Under the pieces are notes generated by a model, which did not search any database, was not told the origin of the DNA, and saw only the letters and a program-made list of their open reading frames with translations. From Procambarus clarkii (lineage: Eukaryota > Arthropoda > Malacostraca > Decapoda > Cambaridae), in the NCBI RefSeq assembly GCF_040958095.1, contig NC_091165.1, positions 28,412,498 through 28,476,497 on the forward strand: a stretch of 64,000 bases of DNA. The letters run 5' to 3'. Each line of letters begins with the position of its first letter. The first letter of the stretch is position 1. Shown one piece after another: positions 1 through 14,976 of this stretch. Made by a program: the position numbers and the translations under genes.

Positions 1-341
1 GACAGTGGTGGGATTCAGTTCCTGAGCCCATTACGTACCTCAGTTATCTTTTTCACTACCACCCACTGCATTAATAAGGCCTTCATAATAAATAAGCAAA
101 CAAGCTGTACTTCCTCATAGATTAATTATCGCGCTTTACTGATGTTTAACATTTGTTCGGGTGTATTCCCCGTGTCTTAAATTACTATAACAAAACAGTC
201 TGATCGTAATTAAATGCATGTAAGTGTTTCGGTGGTTATATATAATTTATTCAGAATCATAACTCAGCCAAATTTTCTTATTAATACCTTCTGAGAAGAG
301 AAAATTGGAGATTAACTTGAATGTAGATTGAGGTTAGAACA

Positions 342-411
342 GTGTACTCGGGTGATGCAATAAATTGAATGCCTTTCATAGGCATTCAATTTATTATATT
401 GGCTGAGTACA
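342..411. repeat. Small foldback hairpin with inverted ends
   Basis: The ends gtgtactc (342-349) and gagtacac (404-411) are inverted copies. Inside them is a perfect 15-bp stem (359-373 with 381-395, aataaattgaatgcc and its complement) around a 7-base loop. It sits about 50 bp before the 30-bp minisatellite. It could be a tiny foldback element or the remnant of one. No coding potential is seen. Confidence 0.75.
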
Positions 412-458
412 CCATGTTTCAAGTTCCGCCACACATTCCATAACCTCAGCTCCAGCGG

Positions 459-1262
459 TAGTGGACCCCATACCCATCCTGTGGGGGGGGTAGTGGACCC
501 CATACCCATCCTGTGGGTGGTAGTGGACCCTATACCCATCCTGTGGGTGGTAGTGGACCCTATACCCATCCTGTGGGTGATAGTGGACCCCATACCCATC
601 CTGTGGGTGGTAGTGGACCCCATACCCATCCTGTGGATGGTAGTGGACCCCATACCCATCCTGTGGGTGGTAGTGGACCCCATACCCATCCTACGGGTGG
701 TAGTGGACCCCATACCCATCCTGTGGGTGGTAGTGGACCCCATACCCATCCTGTGGGTGGTAGTGGACCCCATACCCATCCTGTGGGTGGTAGTGGACCC
801 CATACCCATCCTGTGGGTGGTAGTGGACCCCATACCCATCCTGTGGGTGGTAGTGGACCCCATACCCATCCTGAAGGTGGTAGTGGACCCCATACCCATC
901 CTGTGGGTGGTAGTGGACCCCATACCCATCCTGTGGGTGGTAGTGGACCCCATACCCATCCTGTGGGTGGTAGTGGACCCCATACCCATCCTGTGGATGG
1001 TAGTGGACCCCATACCCATCCTGTGGGTGGTAGTGGACCCCATACCCATCCTGTGGATGGTAGTGGACCCCATACCCATCCTACGGGTGGTAGTGGACCC
1101 CATACCCATCCTGTGGGTGGTAGTGGACCCCATACCCATCCTGTGGGTGGTAGTGGACCCCATACCCATCCTGTGGGTGGTAGTGGACCCCATACCCATC
1201 CTGAAGGTGGTAGTGGACCCCATACCCATCCTGAGGGTGGTAGTGGACCCCATACCCATCCT
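459..1262. repeat. 30-bp minisatellite, about 27 units
   Basis: The unit gtagtggaccccatacccat plus ten further bases (cctgtgggtg) repeats with an exact 30-bp period and no indels from about 510 to 1262. Sparse variants occur (tacggg, gaaggt, tggatg in place of tgtgggt). Because 30 is divisible by three and the unit lacks stops in several frames, it is open on both strands, which gives false 10-residue-repeat proteins. No host gene context supports coding. Confidence 0.97.
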
Positions 1263-1340
1263 GTGGGCCCTCGCCTAGCTTTTCGCGAGCACTTTGTCCT
1301 GGGTTCGTATCCTGGCCAGGATTCATCCACCTGTTAATCC
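1263..1340 (+). repeat. tRNA-derived SINE fragment next to the minisatellite
   Basis: After the minisatellite comes cctcgcctagcttttcgcga and then a B-box-like stretch, gggttcgtatcc. This resembles the head of a tRNA-derived SINE. Only a short piece is present, and it merges into the LINE-type tail that follows. Confidence 0.45.
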
Positions 1341-1365
1341 TTAACTGTAGCCGGTCCATCTGACT

Positions 1366-1505
1366 ATAGATGACTTTACAAGATAGTGCCTTGACAAGAT
1401 TGTAATTTCAACTTAAACTCTATGTTCTCTCTTAACCCCTAATGTACTTCTTGTATATAAATAAATAAATAAATAAATAAATATATAAATAAATAAATAA
1501 ATAAA
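1366..1505 (+). mobile_element. LINE 3' tail ending in (TAAA)n
   Basis: The stretch ends taatgtacttcttgtatata followed by repeated taaa. The same end is found at 9007-9123, 53128-53272 and, inverted, at 1734-1858, 10355-10484 and 40300-40442. The 53 kb copy follows a reverse-transcriptase C-terminal frame, so the family is a non-LTR retrotransposon and this copy is heavily 5'-truncated. Confidence 0.75.
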
Positions 1506-1733
1506 ACAAATTACCCAGCGCTAGGAAGCGTTGGGTAGAAATAATTATATATTTACTATAGAAATATAATATATTTACTCACTATAATGTTGGTGCTGAA
1601 TGTAGAACATGATAAAGCATAATTTTTACTCTGAAATAATATCATTTTATAATGAAATTAGACATACCGATCCGTAGAATTATCCAAAGCTACCCAAAGG
1701 TAGCCAAAGCTACGCAAAGCTTCCTAGCATTAT

Positions 1734-1858
1734 TTATTTATTTATTTATTGTATTTATTTATTTATATATATACAAGAAGGTACATTGGGATTGTGAGGA
1801 TACATAACATAGTAATTACAATCTTGTAAAGCCACTAGTACGCGCAGCGATTCGGGCA
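1734..1858 (-). mobile_element. LINE 3' tail, (TTTA)n end, reverse orientation
   Basis: On the minus strand this reads from a cgaatcgctgcgcgtacta hairpin region through cttgtaaag-type sequence to cttcttgtatata and a (TAAA)n tail. It is a 5'-truncated copy of the family at 53 kb, in opposite orientation to the fragment at 1366-1505. Confidence 0.8.
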
Positions 1859-2231
1859 GGTTACATTACGCAAGTAATGAAGAAATATGGCGTATATTGA
1901 CTCACTATAATGTCATATAATCTAATAAATAATAAAGTAAATAAAAATAATCTAATTTCATAACGAAACTAGAAGTAAATATGCAGCAGGCGAGACCACA
2001 GGAAGTCGAGGGTCCAAGAGACGGTGTTGTGGAGCGACTTATCCAAGATATATTGGGATAATTATTCAATATATCCAGTCTCTAAACTACCATTCTCTGA
2101 GGCTTAGTAGAGTGCTGGCCTTATTAACAGTTCTATAACCACTCTGCCACCAGACTGGACGTCTTTAACGACAGCAACAGCCCCTTGTTAGTGTAGTTAA
2201 GGTATTCCTGGCCGACCTACAGGAGACCAAC
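1859..2231 (+). other. 5' flank and probable 5' UTR of the MDP-1 gene
   Basis: AT-rich sequence becomes more mixed from about 1980 up to the MDP-1 start codon at 2232. The bases gaccaacatgg around the start fit a good eukaryotic initiation context (A at -3, G at +4). No convincing TATA box or initiator can be assigned by eye, so the transcription start is not called. Confidence 0.4.
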
Positions 2232-6397
<4,166 letters not shown>

Positions 6398-8700
6398 ACT
6401 ACAATAATAAAAACTACAGTACAGCATTTTTTATATTTATTTTATGAATTGGCATTGAGGTGGATGAAGTTGAGACACCAATTTGAAAACTTTGCTCTAA
6501 CTCCAAAGCAGCTGGATGGTAGGGTGACGGTCTCATTTCATATACAGTATATTCAACATTTCAAGTTTTATTTTACACTTTACTTCATTTCAAGTTATAT
6601 TTTTCATGTTAAATTTACAATTTTTGACTAAAGACCTACATTCATTTATAGCTACATACTGTATTTAAATTCGTATGCATTGCCTTGTGACAATTACAAT
6701 CCTGTCAATTTTTAGCCGTTTTTTGTTTTTCGGTGAAAAGAAAACTTAAAAAACTTAGGGTGTTGCAACCTTCCCTTTGATTCTTGTAATGAGGCAAAGA
6801 GACAGAATTCAAATGGCTATAGTTCTGTGTCTTATTATGATATTTAGGAACTTATTATAAAAATTCAACACATTACAAATGCAAGGTACAGTATTCAGAT
6901 AACATAAATCATTACTGTACAGTATCTCAATTCCCACTTTCATAGAATGGAGACAAAGATTTTCAGTACACTACATTTTATACCAACAATTTTGACCTCC
7001 CTATGTACATTTTTGTTTTTTTTGTAATTTACTACCTATTTCAGAAAAAAATCACCTTACTTTTATAGAAGACATAGCTGCTAAATGTCTTTTGAATAAA
7101 AACTTTTTAATGAAAATCTTTACTTTTTTTGACCTGTGTATCAGTCAAGCTCATGTCTTGGTGTCTCAACTCCACCTTTTATCCCAACAGTATTTGTATT
7201 TTTGTTATAAGTAAAATATTTGAATATGTATATTTAATATGAAGTTGAAAAGTAAAATGGATTTGATCAGCTATTATCAAAACATTCAATATTGGGAATA
7301 TTTATCTGTAACCAAGATTGGCAGGTTTAGTAGTCTCACTTTCTATTACTCTGAAGGAATATGTTTATTCTTATCAGGTAGTTTTCCATATAAAATTGTG
7401 GTGTTATATGTAATAGTCTCGACATTTCTCAGTTAATATTGAAGACTACAATAAGGCAGGGCATCAACATTTCCATGGGCCTGTCTTTTGTTTCTGTAGT
7501 TCTCTTAGTAAATGCGTTGATGCAGGTAAAGATAGAGAATAGTCTTAATAGATAAAAAAAATAGTTAACAAAACAAATGGGAAAAATGGCATATGAGGGT
7601 TGGAGCACAGAGGAGGAAATCTCGTATAGCAATTGGAGCAGTGTATGGTTAAAAAAACTCCTATGTCTATGTCCTCTACTGTCAGTATTACATAGTGTTA
7701 ATTAATTAAATCTCAGCCCTAAACAAGATAATGTTCAGTTCCTATTAGTTTAGTTATAGTACTGTATTGCTTGTAATTGCAATAATGTACTTCTTTTATA
7801 AGCTGTTCTGTGACGACGTCTGTATCTCTAGGAACATGGAAGCAACTTTTCACTTTATACTTACAATATGTGAAAGAATACATATAAAAATGAACAAAGG
7901 AGGGTATCATTTTAGGCTCAGTTTACCTCATCATGAGAACAAAAATAATGTTGCAGTATTGAATAATGATTCATGTCATACTATTTTGTTTACAGTTCTG
8001 TGTATGCCTTTTTCCTCAGATACTGTAGCCCCATTCTGCTGAATTACACGACAATTAATCATGCCACATGTTTCACTCACAAACATAATCCCCCAATTTG
8101 TTCACAGTAATGTATTCAAATTTATTTATTCTTACACATGAACAGACTGAATGTGCTTAGTTACCATTTCATGAAAAAGATTCAGTACAGCATATGTAAT
8201 GCACATCATGTGTTCAGTGTACGTACCCAGTGGGCTGTTCTCATTATCATTTTTTTCTATTTCTTCTTCAAAGATGTACAATAAGTTCCTTCCAAGGGAA
8301 ACTCAATAAATGTCCATCAGTTTCTAGATTTAATCGTTTAGGTATTTTATTTATAATGTATATATAGTGTTAAATTTTTTATTTGATTTGCTTATTTTTT
8401 ATAGTTGAATAGATAGAGGTTCATCATTGTAAAATATCAATTATTTTATGTTGAAAATAAATGTAGAAAGAACTTAGCCTATTCACTCTTTACCAGACTA
8501 CTGTACCTTCTTGTGTTTGCTTTATATTTTAAGCTTTCCTTAGTATGTCTTGAGACTGCATCATTTTATTGACTTTAAACTCTGCCCTTTGTGGATACTT
8601 CCCATTTGAAGACATGAAAATGGTAGATACAGTGGACTACCTAAGTGTAATAGACAAATGCTCTTATTATATGTCTATTTTTCCATAAAGTAAATAATGC
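6398..8700 (+). other. AT-rich flank downstream of MDP-1
   Basis: About 2.3 kb of AT-rich, apparently single-copy sequence with many tacagta/tactgta heptamers. It probably includes the MDP-1 3' UTR; AATAAA occurs at 7095-7100. No exon, RNA gene or recognisable element is seen; short frames here have no family-like composition. Confidence 0.5.
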
Positions 8701-8754
8701 AGATTTTGAATAGACCTCAGTTGCTCTCTCTCCCTCCCCCCCCCCTCCTTCTCC

Positions 8755-9235
8755 TCATGTTCATTGGCTCTGGTACCACAGACACATCTACAAAACAATC
8801 AGGCCTATGGACTTGCACAAGCCTACCAAACACCATGACCAGAATCTGGTGTGTTTATAGAGGTGAGGTGAGCACAAGTATGAGAGGAAACATTGTAACG
8901 GTAAAAGTATCCAGAAAGAACAGGTGAAGTTGAACTGTATCTTGATGAAAAAGAGAAGAGATAGCAACAAGGAAAGCAGTAGTCTCTTCAATGCTTCAGT
9001 TTCTTAGATTAAGAACCTGCCCGAAACGTTGCGCGTACTAGTGACTTTACAAGAATGTAATTACTATGCTATGTATCCTCACAATCCCAATGTACCTTCT
9101 TGTATATAAATAAATAAATAAATGTTGGTAAACCATGAGTGTCAAAGCACACCACCAGGTGGCACTGTAGGTCACCCAAGGATACAACCTGCCTGCTTGC
9201 TTCACTCGGGTGCCACTCCCAAAATGTACAACCTT
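8755..9235 (+). repeat. Dispersed repeat, copy 2, interrupted by a LINE tail
   Basis: Matches copy 1 at 5340-5720 (cattggctctggtaccacag, ccagaatctggtgtgtttat, then aggtcacccaaggatacaac). The LINE tail at 9007-9123 lies between the two matching halves, so it appears to have inserted into this copy. Confidence 0.65.
9007..9123 (+). mobile_element. LINE 3' tail with (TAAA)n, nested insertion
   Basis: Runs from gattaagaacctgcccgaaa through gcgcgtactagtgactttac to cttcttgtatataaataaat. The same 3' end follows the reverse-transcriptase C-terminus at 52450-53275. Confidence 0.85.
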
Positions 9236-9455
9236 ACAATGTAAGACAGAAAACAAAAGGAACATTTTCACCCATAGTTATAAACCCATGAAACTGTCTG
9301 GCAGTCGAAACTGTAAATACTAAGACATTATCTCAGTTAAAAAAAAAAAGTTCTGAGAAATAATGGGAAACCTTTTACGAGCCGCAGGCTTCCTGTCCCC
9401 GTTGAGGCCACAAGGGAGTTATGTGTGTGTGTGAAAATAGTTAAATATCATTTTC

Positions 9456-9715
9456 AGATTCGTTCTCGACGCACAATTGAAAATTCTGGGTTCGAATTCC
9501 GAGCGGAACAGAAATGGTTGGGCACATTTCCTTTCATCTAATGCTCCTGTTCACTTAGCAGTGAGTAGGTACTCAGGAATTAGTCTGTTGTAGGGTTATA
9601 TCCTGGGCGGGATCAGTAATTCGGCCCTGGAAGGAAGTGAGGGACCTCGATAAACGCCAAACGTGTATGAATACACGCTGGCTTCCTGTCCCCCGACACA
9701 GTGAATTATTATGCA
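9456..9715 (+). mobile_element. tRNA-derived SINE, family B
   Basis: The head contains the B-box gggttcgaattcc, followed by gggcacatttcctttcatct, agcagtgagtaggtactcag and a final part with ggcttcctgtcccccgacac. Reverse copies or pieces are at 11030-11195, 17633-17752, 47195-47380 and 49770-49915. Confidence 0.78.
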
Positions 9716-9915
9716 ACCTATGAAACTTGTTTATCACTGCTGGAAGGATTGGCACCTATATATTCATTAATAACTAAACAATCACATTAATTGTAATAGT
9801 CTACATTATGTATACCTCATATCAATAAAGATTATCATTAATTGTTATAGCTAAACCGTTTGCATAATAAAAATAAGTAGAGATATTAAAGAGACGTTTC
9901 CCCTCAATAATACAA

Positions 9916-9986
9916 GCATCGGTGGTTCAGTGGTAGAATTCTCGCCTGCCACGCGGGAGGCCCGGGTTCGATTCCCGGCCGATGCA
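9916..9986 (+). tRNA. tRNA-Gly (anticodon GCC)
   Basis: 71 nt with a perfect 7-bp acceptor stem (gcatcgg with ccgatgc), A-box tggttcagtgg, anticodon loop ctgccac giving GCC, B-box ggttcgattcc, discriminator A, and no encoded CCA. A TTTT run 3 bases downstream serves as a Pol III terminator. No intron. Identical to the gene at 10659-10729 on the other strand. Confidence 0.98.
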
Positions 9987-10054
9987 CACTTTTGGTTTTA
10001 CTATTTACCGTTGAAGACTCTATATGTATGTATGTGTGTGTGTGTTGAAGACTC

Positions 10055-10055
<1 letters not shown>

Positions 10056-10086
<31 letters not shown>

Positions 10087-10192
10087 TGTATGTATGTATG
10101 TATGTATGTATGTATGTATGTATGTATGTATGTATGTATGTATGTATGTATGTATGTATGTATGTATGTATGTATGTATGTATGTATGTATG
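10056..10192. repeat. (TATG)n microsatellite between the two tRNA-Gly genes
   Basis: About 34 uninterrupted tatg units. It reads as Met-Tyr-Val-Cys in all three forward frames, creating spurious frames; these are not genes. A shorter run of the same kind begins at 10022. Confidence 0.98.
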
Positions 10193-10354
10193 TGTGCGTG
10201 CGTGTGTCAGCTGCTTGAAATGTCGTCCTCTTCCTTCGTGTCAGGAGTCATTTCCTGCATCAGTGTGGCTTTAGCAATAAGGAGATGGACGCACCTGAGC
10301 CCAGAGTTAAGTTTAGTAATAGTTACAAGGCGCAGTTGCTGTTTTACAATCAAT

Positions 10355-10484
10355 TTTTTATTTATTTTTATTTATTTATATATATATACAAGAAGGTACA
10401 TTGGGATTGTGAGGATACATAGCATAGTAATTACTGTACATTCTTGTAAAGCCACTAGTACGCGCAGCGTTTCGGGCAGAAAGT
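10355..10484 (-). mobile_element. LINE 3' tail, reverse orientation
   Basis: On the minus strand: cccgaaacgctgcgcgtact, then a Cys-less non-coding stretch with caatcccaatgtaccttctt, and a TAAA-rich end. Same family as the tail at 53128-53272. Confidence 0.83.
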
Positions 10485-10658
10485 TAGTACTAGTTAGTTA
10501 GTAAAATACAATACAATGTTTGATTTACCCGAATTTACCTGAGGGCCACTATCTTTTTCTAGTGGCTTTTAACAGGAACAGAGGCCGGCGGCTTGTCCAA
10601 GGTTCCCACCATTGTTCCTGAAGAACTGAAGATCTGGATTTTGAAATGAAGTAAAATG

Positions 10659-10729
10659 TGCATCGGCCGGGAATCGAACCCGGGCCTCCCGCGTGGCAGG
10701 CGAGAATTCTACCACTGAACCACCGATGC
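10659..10729 (-). tRNA. tRNA-Gly (anticodon GCC), inverted copy
   Basis: Exact reverse complement of the tRNA at 9916-9986: same 71 nt, acceptor stem, GCC anticodon and A and B boxes. TTTT follows the 3' end (plus positions 10654-10657 complement). About 20 bases upstream of the gene (tttccctctagaatccaa) resemble the flank of the first copy, so this is a local inverted duplication. Confidence 0.98.
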
Positions 10730-10859
10730 TTGGATTCTAGAGGGAAACAGGATGCTGGTTGACATAGTTTCAATACTTGCATTTATCTTCAACGAGTTGT
10801 TGGTGATTCAGTAGTAGATACATCCTTACAAGGCCACTGTTCGGGAATCTGATTGACAA

Positions 10860-10912
10860 TTAAGAGGCGAGACCAAAGAGCCGAAGCTCAACCCCCGTAA
10901 GTACAACTAGGT
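10860..10912 (+). mobile_element. Short LINE 3' end (CR1/Jockey-like family)
   Basis: The run gaggcgagaccaaagagccg aagctcaacc with cacaactaggt-like ending matches the 3' end of the reverse-transcriptase fragment at 28490-29150. Only the terminal piece is present. Confidence 0.6.
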
Positions 10913-11029
10913 AAGTACTAACACGCACAGCAAACGGACAGACTGATGTGTGTATGATATATACTTATATAATGTATATACGACCCTCGATATATCCCCC
11001 TCGACAAATGATCCTTATATATCCCCTTG

Positions 11030-11195
11030 TCAACCCCCAGGTTTCAACCCCCCAACCTTCAACAGGCGCCTAACTCCCGGGTACCTATTTACTGCTAGGT
11101 AAACAGATGCATTAGGTAAAAGGAAACGTGCCGAACTATTTCTGAGCTGCCCGGGATCTCCGATTGCGAGTCCAGAACGAAGCCTAATGTACTAC
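11030..11195 (-). mobile_element. tRNA-derived SINE fragment, family B, reverse
   Basis: Contains gggtacctatttactgctag, an aggaaacgtgccgaac body, and cccgggatctccgattgcga, the inverted B-box region. It ends at a cgaagcc motif shared with the copy at 49770-49915. Confidence 0.7.
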
Positions 11196-11204
11196 GACTG
11201 CTCA

Positions 11205-11470
11205 TGAGTGTATGTGTGAGTGATACTTGTATGTCACTATACGCACTTGTATGACAGACTGCAGATGGATGTGTGTATGACACTTGTATTACAGTGATGA
11301 TGTGTGTGTGTGTATGATACTTGCATGACAGTGCTGGGGGTTGTGTATGATACTTGTATGACAGACTGCTTTTGTATGTGTATAACAGAGTGCTGATGGT
11401 TGTGTATAACACCTGTATGGCAGATTGCTAATTTGTGTGTGTGTATGACACTTGTATAACAGGCAGCATA
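11205..11470. repeat. Degenerate 36-bp class minisatellite
   Basis: Loosely repeated gtgtatgatacttgtatgac with variable spacers (agactgctgatggttgt and similar), about seven units with indels. Older and less uniform than the other arrays. Its frames are not genes. Confidence 0.75.
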
Positions 11471-12597
11471 TCTAGAGAGCGGAATGTCAGATGGCATAAG
11501 CAGAAACATTGCAGTCAAAAGGAATGTCAGCGTGTTGAGGCAGACAGCATTTCCAGTGAGCGAGGCAGCCTGCAGGATATGAGCTAGCATGGTTGCAGCA
11601 CTTGCAGGCCCTGTGAAAGCCCGATCCCCCCCTCTCATACACCATACACACTCTCATACACCATACACATTCTCATACACCATACACCTAGCTTCCCTAA
11701 GGTTTCACAACGTCAACAAAACGGTCAATTAAGTCAAAGTTTCAGGTCATCCTTTCATAATGAGAATTCACTATACGTCATAGCAATTATTTTGTTTTGT
11801 TACACAAAAATTACGCATTTATATGCATTAAGAACATTAGTTTTAGGAACTATAAATCTACTTGAAAACGAAGCTTTCATTAACCCGAAGAACGTTAACC
11901 ATACACATCTATAATAATGGTCAGAATGATAATTTATTTAACGACTGTCAACAGTGTAATTCTTATAATATTATGGATGAAGTCAGACAGGTAGGAAGTA
12001 AGTGCACTTACTGCTGACACTAGATACCTTCAGCACATAATACATAATAAATAAATAAAATATAATAAAATCATCGGCCTAGGAATGTTTTTTTTTTAAT
12101 TCCTTAAAGTATCTGACTAGGCTAAACAACGTATGTTTTTGCTGTGTTTTTGGCCAGTTATTACTTTCCTGTGTATGAATAAACAGGTGAGAGAACTGGA
12201 GATGAGGAAATAACGACATATTGCCGAGTGCTGTACTGACTTCTAATGTAATGCCTGCCACAGGTCATGTTGAGCAGAGACAAGCGTGAGATGTTTAATT
12301 CAACAAGTTTGAAGGCTGTCATGAGATGTGTAATTCAGATACAGATAATCACTGTAACTCTGCCGTGTTAATTAACAAAAAAAATCGTATATGGTCGTAA
12401 TGACTGTTAGGTCTTTTCTGTGATGTAATTGGTCTCATGCAAACTGTTTATTGCGCTTTGTGAAAGTTTTGTCAAATATGCATATAATTTTATAACGTGC
12501 TGACAGAAGCAAGTACTAATTAATATGATGGAAGTTCCAAGCAATGTGAAACTAAGTGGATATGCAAGCACAAACCAGTACATATAGTTAGTGCAAG

Positions 12598-12755
12598 ATT
12601 TGGCAATAACTGACATCTATACAGTGCGCAACAACAGCTGACATCTATACATTTGCGCAACAACAGGTGACAGCTATACATGCGTGCAACAATTACTGAC
12701 ATTTATACATACACGCAACAACAGCTGACAGCTATACATGCGTGCAACAAGAAGC
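12598..12755. repeat. 29-bp tandem repeat, about five units
   Basis: The unit gcaacaacagctgacagcta followed by tacatgcgt recurs with about 10-15 percent divergence. It ends at an agctagaggagtaacg junction. Confidence 0.8.
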
Positions 12756-13675
12756 TAGAGGAGTAACGAGGGCGGCCAATCACTGGAGGAGCTCACACAT
12801 GCATCAATTGCCGTGTCCGGAGGAGGTGCCACCATCAATCACCACGAGGTCACAAAGCCACGTGAGTACTTTGCACCACTTCACAGCTGTATGATGACAA
12901 TTGAGCGTAGAATTGATTGATTAAATTGATTTATTACGCACCCTCCGTGGCCCATCCTGGTGAGCTGGGGCCACAGAGCCACACCATGCATGGGTACCCA
13001 TATTATGCGTGCGGTGTCTCTTTAACAGGGCGCATCATCCCATTTGTATACCTATGGAGAACTATGGGTTGTGGTGGAGTGAATACACAAGCACATAATG
13101 GGTCAAGGAACACAACTTCATTATTTATCTAACGTTGCAAGTTATAATGATACAGAACTAGTTACGAAAATTTGTTTATGAACCTCTATATTATAGTGTA
13201 AGTTTTCAGTAATGGTACATTATATAATGCACACAATAATTCAAAATTAGATCACGACCTTTCTGTTAATTTAAGGTTATATTCTCACAGGCAAGCCTAG
13301 CTTCAATTGGACTTATTTATAAATTAATGAATCACTACAAATATATAGTCAGTACTCGATAACCTTATTATTTTTCTTTTATTGAACAAATTTAATATGT
13401 TTTATTGCGTCTTTGTGTGATGAAAAGGTTTCATTCTATATTTTTTAACAAAAATAGAAATAAGGGAAAATTTAAGTGCAGATGTAAGCCTATATGTATA
13501 TATATACTTGCCAGTAAATTTATATACTAATGATTCAATAATGTTTATTTCAGTAATCAAAATATATTTCCAATAAGCAGAGAAAAGTAAATATTTACAA
13601 CAATACTTTGAGGAACTGGCGACGCATTTACTAGACTTGGTCTGACATATGCAGCATGCAGAAGGAAGGGGTTAA
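12756..13675. other. Mixed unique sequence, no assigned gene
   Basis: A more GC-balanced stretch at 12756-12863 ends in a strong donor-like sequence (cacgtgagta), but no frame with a supported product was found. 12930-13060 looks like a decayed dispersed repeat (acgcaccctccgtggcccat). The rest, to 13675, is AT-rich with nothing recognised. Confidence 0.35.
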
Positions 13676-13815
13676 GTGGCAACAGACGGGGAGGGGGAGA
13701 GGAGAGAGTAGGGCTTAAGTAGCAACAGGGGGAGGAGAGGGTAGGGGGCTATGTAGCAACAGAAGGGGGGAGAGAGTAGAGTCGACACAGAGGAAAGAGA
13801 GGGTTTGGGGGACGG
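13676..13815. repeat. Purine-rich (GA) imperfect tandem tract
   Basis: Loosely repeated ggagaggagagagtagggct with gtagcaacaggggg; about 3 units of about 42-45 bp that share agtggcaacagacgggg or agcaacag... ggggag. Almost all purine on the plus strand. Confidence 0.65.
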
Positions 13816-14127
13816 GGTGAGTTCTGACAGAGTGAAGGGTGATTGACTTCGTGTTTTGTAGGAATTTGACTCATACGAAGCAGAAGAATCAATTATATTT
13901 ATGACATTTACAATTCTCCTCACTGCCTCTGTCTGGGTTACGAAGCCACTCTTCCCTTCCGCTTTATACCAGTACGTTTTCAACCCTAAGTGTGTCTTAG
14001 CGTTTAGGACCATACGTCTCTAGCACAAGCTTAGTGTGTGCAGCTGCTGGTAAACAAGCAACACTGGTGGTTCAGTGTTCAGAAACTCACAACATCACGT
14101 CTTGTGTCTCAGATCTCTCACTGCCCA

Positions 14128-14250
14128 TGGAGTTTAGTTCATTTATTATGCACCCCATACTCATTCTTGAGATGTAGAAATAGCCTAATCTACTCTATCC
14201 CTTTGAGATGTATTTCTTTCTTTCCTCAATAAACATACTTGAACTTAAAT
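14128..14250 (+). mobile_element. Retroposon 3' end with TTGAAC-type tail
   Basis: Contains aatagcctaatctactctat ccctttgagatg and ends caataaacatacttgaactt. Related copies are at 55715-55802 (forward) and 23343-23430 (reverse). No coding region is attached. Confidence 0.7.
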
Positions 14251-14744
14251 TTGAATTGGGACACAGTGGGGTTCAGAAATTGAACCCCAAAATTCGTTTT
14301 GCCAAGCAAGTTATAGAACTGATTAGTTGGTTACATATTTTGTTCAAATATAAATAAATCAAAGGTATTAGCATCACTATGACCTCAAAGACCTCTAACA
14401 CAAAGAGTGAGAGTTTGTTAGTTGAGCCAGTTATATACTAGTTGAATTTGCCTCTCTTGCACCCCGGGCAAAATAGGCCTAAGAATATTTATTATATTTT
14501 TTTTGCCATTTTGAGCTAGTTTATTGGGCAGCGTCACTCATCCTAAGTGAATATACCGCCATAAAGTGTTTTTTTGTTTGGTCTCGGACTTTATAAATCA
14601 ACAGTACAAAATATGAACTGCATTGATTTTAACAGTACATAGTGGTACGTTCGAGAAAATAGTTATTATACGCACTGTAATTTTAGGAGGATGGGTGAGT
14701 GGAGGGGGGGGGGAGTGGGGACACCCAGTACCCCCATCTTCTTC

Positions 14745-14976
14745 TTGAGGTTATCTTGAGATGATTTCTGGGCTTTAGTGTCCCCGTGGCCCGGTCCTCG
14801 ACCAGGCCTCCACCCCCAGGAAGCAGCCCGTGACAGCTGACTAACTCCCAGGTACCTATTTACTGCTAGGTAACAGGGGCATAGGGTGAAAGAAACTCTG
14901 CCCATTGTTTCTCGCCGGCGCCCGGGACCACAGGATCATGTGTCCAGCGTGCTGTTCGCTCGGCCGACCGGCTCCC
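14745..14976 (-). mobile_element. SINE family A, reverse copy
   Basis: Begins with the inverted tail (gaggttatcttgagatgatt) and passes ggtacctatttactgctagg to the tRNA-like head; the B-box region is shortened compared with the copy at 18398-18645. Confidence 0.88.

Noticed and set aside
312-1337. Four to five overlapping repeat proteins on both strands
   Set aside because: All are readings of the 30-bp minisatellite, which lacks stops in most frames.
9007-9123. Hammerhead ribozyme in the LINE tail, because of gaaacg-loop-gcgta
   Set aside because: A GAAA and stem III-like hairpin are present, but no CUGANGA core or stem I partner is found upstream.
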